Positions 1-5,964 of a stretch of 12,299 bases of DNA are shown here, one piece after another (within the stretch, counting starts at the first letter, position 1; every line of letters starts with the position of its first letter). Source of the stretch: Burkholderiaceae bacterium (GTDB taxonomy: Bacteria > Pseudomonadota > Gammaproteobacteria > Burkholderiales > Burkholderiaceae); NCBI GenBank assembly GCA_030151165.1, contig JASLEM010000089.1, positions 1 to 12,299 of the forward strand, in the 5' to 3' direction. A program made the position numbers and the translations under genes. The notes under the pieces were generated by a model. It had not been told where the DNA came from. It made no database searches and was given only the letters and a program-made list of their open reading frames with translations.

Positions 1-441
1 GCCGACCTGCTGGAAGTAGGTGAACTGCGTCACTTCCATGCCGTTCAGCCAGACTTCCCAGCCGAGGCCCCAGCAGCCGAGCGTCGGGTTCTCCCAGTCG
101 TCCTCGACGAAGCGGACGTCGTTCTTCTTCAGGTCGAAGCCGAGCGCCTCCAGCGAGCCGAGGTACAGCTCGAGGATGTTGGCGGGCGCGGGCTTGAGCA
201 CGACCTGGTACTGGTAGTAGTGCTGCAGCCGGTTCGGGTTCTCGCCGTAGCGGCCGTCCTTCGGGCGGCGGCTCGGTTGCACGTAGGCGGCCTTCCAGGG
301 CTCGGGGCCGAGGGCGCGCAGGAAGGTCGCGGTGTGGCTGGTGCCGGCGCCGACTTCCATGTCGTAGGGCTGCAGCAGCGCGCAGCCCTGCTTGTCCCAG
401 TAGTCCTGCAGGCGAAGAATGATTTGCTGGAAGGTCAGCAT
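1..441 (-). CDS. glyQ: Glycyl-tRNA synthetase alpha subunit, 5' part
   Basis: Catalytic alpha subunit of the tetrameric (alpha2beta2) bacterial glycyl-tRNA synthetase, which charges tRNA-Gly with glycine in the cytosol. The window holds the first 147 codons and the gene continues past the left edge. The translation begins [19 protein letters not shown] and contains the family-typical stretches [38 protein letters not shown] and [19 protein letters not shown], the class II aminoacyl-tRNA synthetase core seen in GlyQ. The ATG at 441 gives the start expected for betaproteobacterial GlyQ; the ribosome binding site is weak (GAGCC just upstream). It is the last gene of a minus-strand run (corC, lnt, lipoprotein, glyQ), 135 bases after the lipoprotein gene. 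glyS normally follows but lies outside the window. Identification is firm. Confidence 0.97.
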   Translation of the reverse strand, partial: MLTFQQIILRLQDYWDKQGCALLQPYDMEVGAGTSHTATFLRALGPEPWKAAYVQPSRRPKDGRYGENPNRLQHYYQYQVVLKPAPANILELYLGSLEALGFDLKKNDVRFVEDDWENPTLGCWGLGWEVWLNGMEVTQFTYFQQVG

Positions 442-514
442 GGCTCGATCGAAGGCGCCCGATGGGCGAGAGGCGTGGGCCGCGCGCGAGGGCTCGCGGG
501 CGGTCGAACGGGCG

Positions 515-520
515 ATTTTA
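515..520 (-). promoter_or_regulatory. Candidate -10 element for glyQ
   Basis: On the minus strand this reads TAAAAT, five of six matches to the sigma-70 -10 consensus, about 75 bases upstream of the glyQ start and in an otherwise very G+C-rich gap. No good -35 element is visible 16-18 bases upstream. It could give glyQ a promoter of its own in addition to read-through from corC-lnt. Confidence 0.35.
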
Positions 521-576
521 CGTGCGGAGGGCGCGCCGCGAGCGCGGGCCCCGATCGATCGCCGCCCGGAGGCCGG

Positions 577-1089
577 TCAACGCCCGAATTCGCCGGGGCA
601 GGCCGGGTCGGGCGGATAGTCGCCGTCGATCACCAGGCCGGTGGCGGCGTCGAACGACACCTCGAACAGCGAGCACGCCGGCACCACCTCGAAGCGGTAC
701 AGCCAGGTGTTGGCGGGCTTCGGCCGGAAGTAGTGGTACGTGTAGGTCGGCGGGCCGATCAGGCGCTGGACGTCGCTCATGCTCATGCCCGCGACGATGC
801 CCATGAAGTGGTGCTCGTCGAGCACCTGCTCCCAGCTCTTCATGCGGCCGGCGGCGTCGAAGTCGATCATGTACGTCTTCTTGCCGAACGGCATGTGGTT
901 GTACTCGAGGCGCGCATGGCCGTCGGGCATCACGTACGAGTTGGTCGGCGGGCCCATCACGCGGATGACGTCGTCGCGCGAGTCGCCGGGGTGGACGTCG
1001 GACGGCACCCACGGCCGCAGCGCGCAGGCCGAAAGCAGCGCGCTCGCGGCCAGGGCGGTCCATGCGGCGATACGGGGGAAGGACTTCAT
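577..1089 (-). CDS. Lipoprotein with two tandem BamE/SmpA-like modules
   Basis: Predicted 170-residue lipoprotein, likely anchored in the outer membrane. A basic-hydrophobic signal peptide ends in a lipobox L19-S20-A21-C22, so Cys22 would be the acylated residue; Ala at +2 gives no inner-membrane retention signal. The mature part contains two similar modules: about residues 32-90 (HPGDSRDDVIRVMGPPT) and about 98-160 (AGMSMSDVQRLIGPPT). Each has a DV...GPPT helix-turn followed by an aromatic strand and a 'DFDAAG'/'SFDAATG' turn, the pattern of SmpA/OmlA (BamE) domains. BamE itself has one such domain, so this is a relative rather than clearly BamE. Two further Cys (139, 164) could pair. A GGAG sequence seven bases before the ATG supports the start. 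The gene follows lnt by 55 bases and precedes glyQ. Specific function is unknown. Confidence 0.85.
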   Translation of the reverse strand: MKSFPRIAAWTALAASALLSACALRPWVPSDVHPGDSRDDVIRVMGPPTNSYVMPDGHARLEYNHMPFGKKTYMIDFDAAGRMKSWEQVLDEHHFMGIVAGMSMSDVQRLIGPPTYTYHYFRPKPANTWLYRFEVVPACSLFEVSFDAATGLVIDGDYPPDPACPGEFGR

Positions 1090-1144
1090 GAAGCGGCTCC
1101 GGCGGTCGTCAGGCGACCCCTCAGGATGCCAGAAAGCCCGCGGC

Positions 1145-2740
1145 TCAGCGCTTGCCCAGCATCGCGCCGACCAGCAGCACCGCCAGCGCCAGGCCCCACA
1201 GCGGCCACAGCCGGTATTTCGAGACCCACACCGCGTACGGCGTGTCGCCGCTGCGGCCCTCGACCACCGCGTCGAGCTGGCCCTCGATCCGCGGCGGCAG
1301 GCGTGCGGTGACGTCGCCGTGGAAGTCGATCACCGCCGTCGCGCCGGTGTTGGTCGCGCGCACCTGGCCGCGCTGGAACTCGAGCGCGCGCATGCGCGAG
1401 AACTGCAGGTGCTGGTCCTGGATCATGAGCTTGCCGAACCACGCGAGGTTGGTCGAGTTGACCAGCACCGTCGCCGCGGCCGGGCCGACCATGCCGTCGG
1501 CGAAGTCCTCGCCGAACAGATCCTCGTAGCAGATCAGCGGGCGCACGCGCTGGCCGGCGACTTCGAACGGCGCCTTGTCGACGCCGCTGCGCTGGTCGCC
1601 GATCGGGATCTTCATCAGGTCGATGAACCACTGGAAGCCGGGTGGCGCGAACTCGCCGAACGGCAGCAGGTGGCGCTTGCCGTAGTGGTAGTAGCTGCCG
1701 TCGGTCATGTGGTGGCGGATGTCCAGGCCGACGAGCGTGTTCGTGTAGCCGTGGTCCTCGTCGCCGGTGAAGATGCCCACCAGCGCGGAGTGGCCCGGCT
1801 TGCTGAACGGCTGCTCGTAGTCGAGCCAGAGATCCTTCGGGATCTGGTCGGGCAGGATGGGCAGCGACGACTCCGGCGTGACCACCAGCTGCCCCCTGGC
1901 CGCGTCGAAGCGGTCGCGGTGCCAGGCGAGGGTGGCGCGGATGTGGCCGGGGTCGAACTTCACGTCCTCGCCGATGTTCGTCTGCAGCAGCGTGACGCTG
2001 AGCAGGCCGGTGGACTTCGTGAAACCCTGCGGCAGCGCGAACCCGAGCACGAGCGCGAGCAGGGCCGCCAGCAGCGGGCTCAGCGCCAGCGCCGTCCGCT
2101 CCGGCCCGGCGACCAGGCCGTGGCGGCGACCGGCCTGCCACGCGGCGATCGTCAGGGCCGCGGCCGCCGCGATCCAGGCCGAGATCGCGCCGATGCCGTA
2201 GACGCCCACGTACGGCGCCCACGCCTTCAGCGCGCCCGACGTGTGCGCGTAGCCGCCGGCGATCCACGGGAAGCCGGTGAACACCTGGCCGCGCGCCAGC
2301 TCGGCGAGCAGCCAGACGGCCGCGAACAGCAGCGCGTCGACCAGCGGGCGCCCGCGCCGCATCCGCGCCCAGCCCCAGGCGGCGAGGGCGTAGTAGAGCG
2401 ACAGCAACGCCGCCAGCAGCACGACCGCGGCGGCCGACAGCCACGCCGGCAGGAAGCCGTAGACGTGAAGGCTGATGTAGATCCACCACAGCCCCGCCAG
2501 CAGCCAGCCGACGCCGAACGCCCAGCCGCGCCACGCGGCCGCGCGCGGCGATTCGTCGACCAGCAGCGCCACCAGCGCGCCGGTGGCCAGGATCTGCAGC
2601 CACCACAGCTCGATCGGCGCGAACGACAGCGCGTGCGCCACCCCGGCCAGCGCGGCGAGCGCGACGCCCGCCCAGCCGGGCAGCAGCGGCGCGAGCAGGC
2701 CGCGGGTCGGGGCGCGCGAGCTGCGCGTCGCGCCGGTCAC
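1145..2740 (-). CDS. lnt: Apolipoprotein N-acyltransferase
   Basis: Inner-membrane enzyme that transfers the third acyl chain from phospholipid to the alpha-amino group of the lipidated Cys of apolipoproteins, completing triacylation before export by Lol. The 531-residue protein has about seven hydrophobic segments in residues 20-240 and one at the C-terminus (508-528), flanking a periplasmic nitrilase-like domain (about 246-490), as in the family (E. coli Lnt, 512 residues). The catalytic triad is visible as Glu290 (VTPESSLP), Lys355 (HYGKRHLLPFGE) and Cys404 (PLICYEDLFG); Glu363 in PFGE matches the additional conserved acid. The start codon is GTG at 2740, overlapping the corC stop as GTGA, implying translational coupling. 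The gene directly downstream encodes a lipoprotein, a natural substrate. Identification is firm. Confidence 0.97.
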   Translation of the reverse strand: MTGATRSSRAPTRGLLAPLLPGWAGVALAALAGVAHALSFAPIELWWLQILATGALVALLVDESPRAAAWRGWAFGVGWLLAGLWWIYISLHVYGFLPAWLSAAAVVLLAALLSLYYALAAWGWARMRRGRPLVDALLFAAVWLLAELARGQVFTGFPWIAGGYAHTSGALKAWAPYVGVYGIGAISAWIAAAAALTIAAWQAGRRHGLVAGPERTALALSPLLAALLALVLGFALPQGFTKSTGLLSVTLLQTNIGEDVKFDPGHIRATLAWHRDRFDAARGQLVVTPESSLPILPDQIPKDLWLDYEQPFSKPGHSALVGIFTGDEDHGYTNTLVGLDIRHHMTDGSYYHYGKRHLLPFGEFAPPGFQWFIDLMKIPIGDQRSGVDKAPFEVAGQRVRPLICYEDLFGEDFADGMVGPAAATVLVNSTNLAWFGKLMIQDQHLQFSRMRALEFQRGQVRATNTGATAVIDFHGDVTARLPPRIEGQLDAVVEGRSGDTPYAVWVSKYRLWPLWGLALAVLLVGAMLGKR

Positions 2741-3639
2741 CCGCCGAGCTCGTCGGAGTGTTGCGCCGAGCCGTCGTTCGGCGGGCGCGTGACCTTGAAC
2801 CAGCGCACGGCGCCGCCGCGCGTCAGCATCACGGTGAAGTGCAGCCCGCCGATCTCCATCGCCTCGCCGCGCCGCGGCACGTGGCCCAGCTCGTGGGCGA
2901 CGATGCCGCCGATGGTGTCGAACGCGTCTTCCGGCAGCTTGACGTCGAAGGCCTGGTTGACCTGCGCGATCGTCACGTCGCCGGCCACGCGCATGCTGCC
3001 GTCGGCCAGCGCGTAGACGCCGCTGTCGACGTCGGCGTCGTCGAACTCGTCCTCGATCTCGCCGACGATCTCTTCCAGCACGTCCTCGATCGTGATCAGG
3101 CCGGCGGTGTTGCCGAACTCGTCGATCACGATCGCCAGGTGGTTGCGGTTGCTGCGGAACTCGCGCAGCAGCTCGTTCAGGCCCTTGGATTCGGGCACGA
3201 AGACGGCCGGGCGCAGCAGCGTGCGCAGGTTCAGCTCCGGGGCGCGCTGCAGCTTGAGCAGGTCCTTGGCCATGAGCGTGCCGAGGATGTTCTCGCGCTG
3301 GCCCTCGTAGACCGGGAACCGGGAGTGGCCGGTGCCGATCACGGCGGCCAGGAGCTCGTCGTAGGGGGCGTCGATGGCCAGCAGGTCCATGCGCGGCGCG
3401 GCGACCATGACGTCGCCAGCCGTGCGATCGGCCATGCGCAGGACGCCCTCGAGCATCGCGCGGGATTCGGGTTCGATGAGCGAGCGCTGTTCGGCGTCGG
3501 CCAGGGTCTCGATCAATTCGGCGCGGGAATCGGGCCCGGGAGAAAGGAACTCGACCAGGCGTTCGAACAGCGTGCGCTTGTCGACCTCGGCGCCCGCGCG
3601 ATGGGGGCGGCCGGATCGACCAGTCTGGGGATCAGACAC
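2737..3639 (-). CDS. corC: CorC/HlyC family CBS-pair protein
   Basis: Protein of 300 residues lacking membrane segments, with the layout of the CorC/YbeX family: a charged N-terminal region (about 20-70), two CBS repeats (about 75-132, beginning AGDVMVAAPRMDLLAID, and 139-195, including HLAIVIDEFGNTAGLITIED), an acidic linker, and a C-terminal CorC_HlyC domain (about 206-285). CBS pairs bind adenine nucleotides. CorC was linked to magnesium/cobalt efflux in enterobacteria, and YbeX has also been tied to ribosome maintenance, so the precise role here is uncertain. The DUF21 membrane domain of CNNM-type transporters is absent. The start is GTG at 3639, with no clear Shine-Dalgarno sequence, so the exact start is less certain than the gene. 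It heads the corC-lnt-lipoprotein-glyQ run; the corC-lnt pair is widespread in proteobacteria. Confidence 0.93.
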   Translation of the reverse strand: MSDPQTGRSGRPHRAGAEVDKRTLFERLVEFLSPGPDSRAELIETLADAEQRSLIEPESRAMLEGVLRMADRTAGDVMVAAPRMDLLAIDAPYDELLAAVIGTGHSRFPVYEGQRENILGTLMAKDLLKLQRAPELNLRTLLRPAVFVPESKGLNELLREFRSNRNHLAIVIDEFGNTAGLITIEDVLEEIVGEIEDEFDDADVDSGVYALADGSMRVAGDVTIAQVNQAFDVKLPEDAFDTIGGIVAHELGHVPRRGEAMEIGGLHFTVMLTRGGAVRWFKVTRPPNDGSAQHSDELGG

Positions 3640-3685
3640 TATGGCGGTGTCGGGAGTGGATGAGACGCGAGAATACCCGATTACC

Positions 3686-3714
3686 TTGACATCCCGCCCG
3701 GCTTGAAACAGAGT
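3686..3714 (+). promoter_or_regulatory. Candidate sigma-70 promoter for the CobW-family gene
   Basis: A perfect -35 hexamer TTGACA (3686-3691) lies in the 164-base divergent gap between corC and the CobW-family gene. The best -10 at 17-base spacing is CAGAGT (3709-3714), only three of six matches, so the call rests mainly on the -35. It is about 90 bases upstream of the start. I saw no Zur-like operator (GTTATN-type palindrome) in this gap. Confidence 0.3.
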
Positions 3715-3803
3715 TCGCCGCCCTCATCTGCTGCGCCTGCCTCGAATCGGCCTGCGTTTGCCGGGCTCCCCGGCAGGCACCGCAACGAACACCCCCGAGA
3801 ACC

Positions 3804-4877
3804 ATGTCCGACAAGCTCATCCCCGCCACGATCCTGACCGGCTTCCTCGGTTCGGGCAAGACCACGCTCCTGAAGCGCGTCCTCACCGAGATGCACGGCC
3901 AGAAGATCGCCGTGATCGAGAACGAGTTCGGCGAGGAGAACATCGACAACGAGATCCTCGTCTCCGACACGACCGAGCAGATCATGCAGCTGTCCAACGG
4001 CTGCGTCTGCTGCACGATCCGGGAAGACCTGCGCTCGACGCTGTCCGACCTGGCCGAGCGCCGCCGCAAGGGCGAGCTGAAGTTCGAGCGCGTCGTCATC
4101 GAGACGACCGGCCTGGCCGATCCGGGCCCGGTCGCGCAGACCTTCTTCATGGACGACGAGATCGCCGAGAGCTACCTGCTCGACTCCGTGCTGACGCTGG
4201 TCGACGCCAAGCACGCCAACGAACAGCTGGATGCGCGCCAGGAAGCGCGCCTGCAGATCGGGTTCGCCGACCAGATCTTCATCAGCAAGACGGACCTGGT
4301 TGACGAGGCGTCGGTCGAGGCGCTGCAGCACCGCATCCGCCACATGAACCCGCGCGCCAAGCAGCAGAAGGTGCATTTCGGCGAGGTGCCGATCTCGCAG
4401 GTGTTCGACCTGAAGGGCTTCAACCTGAACACGACGCTGGAGATCGATCCCGATTTCCTGAACGCCGACGCCCACTCGCACGACCACTCGCACGACCGCG
4501 ACCATCATCACCATGATCACGCCGGCCATGACCACGCCGAGGGCGAGGCCTGCAACCACCCGCACCACCACGCGCACGACGACGACGTGAAGTCCTTCGT
4601 CTTCCGCTCGGACAAGGCGTTCAACCCGACCAAGCTCGAGGACTTCCTCGGCGCGATCGTCCAGGTCTACGGCCCGAAGATGCTGCGCTACAAGGGCGTG
4701 CTGTGGATGAAGGGCAGCGACAAGAAGGTCATCTTCCAGGGCGTGCACCAGATGATGGGCAGCGACCTGGGGCCGAAGTGGGCGCCCAACGAGAAGAAGA
4801 CCAACAAGATGGTGTTCATCGGCATCGACCTGCCCAAGGAAATCCTGTTGCAGGGCCTCGAAGGCTGCCTGGTCTGA
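3804..4877 (+). CDS. COG0523/CobW-family GTPase with His-rich metal-binding loop
   Basis: G3E-class P-loop GTPase of the COG0523 (CobW/YjiA/ZNG1) family, cytosolic metal-handling proteins that bind Zn(II) or other metals and hydrolyse GTP, some acting as metallochaperones. Of 357 residues, Walker A is GFLGSGKT (13-20), the family's metal-binding C-x-C-C is Cys67-Val-Cys69-Cys70 in NGCVCCTIREDL, Walker B is ETTGLADP (100-107), and the guanine motif is SKTD (161-164). A linker at 224-258 has 16 His and one Cys in 35 residues, followed by the CobW C-terminal domain (about 262-357). This His loop separates it from plain CobW. Metal specificity cannot be read from sequence; no cobalamin genes are nearby, and the neighbour dksA encodes a protein whose zinc finger is degenerate. 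The Shine-Dalgarno (GAGA) is weak. Confidence 0.93.
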   Translation: MSDKLIPATILTGFLGSGKTTLLKRVLTEMHGQKIAVIENEFGEENIDNEILVSDTTEQIMQLSNGCVCCTIREDLRSTLSDLAERRRKGELKFERVVIETTGLADPGPVAQTFFMDDEIAESYLLDSVLTLVDAKHANEQLDARQEARLQIGFADQIFISKTDLVDEASVEALQHRIRHMNPRAKQQKVHFGEVPISQVFDLKGFNLNTTLEIDPDFLNADAHSHDHSHDRDHHHHDHAGHDHAEGEACNHPHHHAHDDDVKSFVFRSDKAFNPTKLEDFLGAIVQVYGPKMLRYKGVLWMKGSDKKVIFQGVHQMMGSDLGPKWAPNEKKTNKMVFIGIDLPKEILLQGLEGCLV

Positions 4878-4953
4878 GCCCCACGCTCCCTGGCGGTCGC
4901 TGCCCCCGAGGGGCCGGCCGCGAGCGGACTGGCGAAGCCAGATCCACCGCTCC
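4878..4953. repeat. Cluster of short palindromes, possible dispersed extragenic element
   Basis: Immediately after the CobW-family stop, several hairpins are packed together: a 5-bp stem GCCCC/GGGGC with a CGA loop (4902-4914), GGCCGGCC (4912-4919), and CTGGC-GAA-GCCAG (4929-4941). No T-run follows, so this is not a canonical intrinsic terminator. The arrangement resembles palindromic intergenic repeats I recall from Burkholderiales genomes, but only one copy is in the window, so repetition is inference. The rest of the 343-base gap to dksA (to 5220) contains a 12-bp palindrome GGCGGGCCCGCC (5051-5062), two candidate promoters, and no convincing gene. Confidence 0.4.
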
Positions 4954-5084
4954 CTTGACGTTTCCGGGCAACGGGTGAGCGGCAGCGCCGGAGAGGTTCG
5001 GCGCCAATCGCGCGGGGTGTCTCGGAAGGTTTTTCGGCTTCTCAACAACAGGCGGGCCCGCCGTGTGCCAAATCACGAATCCAG

Positions 5085-5115
5085 TTGGTATTCGGATGAA
5101 CATCATGGCTACAAT
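5085..5115 (+). promoter_or_regulatory. Candidate upstream promoter for dksA
   Basis: TTGGTA (5085-5090) and TACAAT (5110-5115) resemble sigma-70 -35 and -10 elements, with a 19-base spacer that is longer than optimal. The -10 has five of six matches and lies in the least G+C-rich part of the gap, 106 bases upstream of the dksA start. Confidence 0.4.
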
Positions 5116-5157
5116 CGGCCCGCCTTTTTGCAAGGTCAGCCCCGCGCCCGGACAGCT

Positions 5158-5185
5158 TTCAACTGTTGCCCGCAGCGGGTATAAC
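5158..5185 (+). promoter_or_regulatory. Candidate proximal promoter for dksA
   Basis: TTCAAC (5158-5163) and TATAAC (5180-5185) are 16 bases apart. The -10 has five of six matches and the -35 is weak. Transcription from here would leave a leader of about 30 bases ending in the strong GAGGAG ribosome binding site of dksA. Confidence 0.3.
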
Positions 5186-5220
5186 AGCCTTCCGAGCGAC
5201 ACCCCGCGAGGAGACCGACC

Positions 5221-5892
5221 GTGACCAAGACCCCGGCCAGCACCCTGGCCAAGACACAGGTTAAAAGCGCTGCCCCGGCCGCGGGTTCCGATCCGGAAAC
5301 CGTCGCGACGAAGTCGCGCGCCAAGCCGGCCACCAAGGTCTCCAGCTCCGCCGACGGCGATTCCGCCCCGGCACCCTCCCTCAAGAAGCCTTCAGCAAAG
5401 GCCGATACAGAACCGATGAACGCCGCAAAATCTCCCGCCGCCGACCCGAAGCTGGCTTCCGCCTGGAAGACCAAGGCGGGCAAGGATCTGACCGAGCCCG
5501 AACTGCTTGCGATGCCCGAGAGCGAATACATGGGGGAGAAGCAGCTCGAATTCTTCCGCACCAAGCTCCAGGCCCTGAAGGACGACCTGCTGTCCAACGC
5601 CGGCGAGACCACCGAGCACCTGCGCGAGGACACCTCCATCGTCCCCGATCCCGCCGACCGCGCGACGATCGAGGAGGAGCACGCGCTCGAGTTGCGCACG
5701 CGCGACCGCGAACGCAAGCTGCTCAAGAAGATCTCGCAGTCCATCGGCCGCATCGACGCCGGCGACTACGGCTACTGCGACGAGACCGGCGAGCCGATCG
5801 GCCTGGGCCGCCTGCTCGCCCGCCCGACGGCCACGCTGTCGCTCGAGGCGCAGCAGCGCCGCGAGATGAAGCAGAAGATGTTCGGGGACTGA
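5221..5892 (+). CDS. dksA: RNA polymerase-binding transcription factor DksA
   Basis: DksA enters the secondary channel of RNA polymerase and, with ppGpp, reprograms initiation during the stringent response. Residues about 90-223 form the conserved protein. The coiled-coil tip motif DxxDxA is Asp143-Pro-Ala-Asp146-Arg-Ala148, in PDPADRATIEEEHALELR. The globular C-terminal domain has the DksA spacing C-x2-T-x17-S-x2-A (Cys186, Thr189, Ser207, Ala210), where E. coli has four zinc-binding Cys, so three ligands are gone and zinc binding at this site is unlikely. The N-terminal 80 residues are a Lys/Ala/Pro/Ser-rich extension, making it 223 residues against 151 in E. coli. The GTG start has an excellent ribosome binding site (GAGGAGA, 6 bases upstream); an internal ATG at codon 66 is the alternative start. 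The STAS-like gene follows after 72 bases and may be co-transcribed. Confidence 0.95.
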   Translation: MTKTPASTLAKTQVKSAAPAAGSDPETVATKSRAKPATKVSSSADGDSAPAPSLKKPSAKADTEPMNAAKSPAADPKLASAWKTKAGKDLTEPELLAMPESEYMGEKQLEFFRTKLQALKDDLLSNAGETTEHLREDTSIVPDPADRATIEEEHALELRTRDRERKLLKKISQSIGRIDAGDYGYCDETGEPIGLGRLLARPTATLSLEAQQRREMKQKMFGD

Positions 5893-5964
5893 GCCTCGAC
5901 GCTTCCCCGCCTCCAACGCCCGCGACCAACCCCCGCCTTCCCACCGGCATGATCCATCCCACCC

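Noticed and set aside
779..3016. Long plus-strand open frame (745 codons) across the lipoprotein, lnt and corC region
   Set aside because: Antisense to well-identified genes. Its product is Arg/Ala/Gln/His-rich low complexity with no recognisable domain, as expected from reverse frames of high-G+C genes.
3640..3803. Possible Zur operator before the COG0523 gene
   Set aside because: No A+T-rich GTTAT-type palindrome is present in the corC/CobW-family gap.
3681..5048. Minus-strand open frame (455 codons) opposite the CobW-family GTPase
   Set aside because: The Val/His-rich runs are the complement of the His-rich loop codons; the sense strand has all G-protein motifs.
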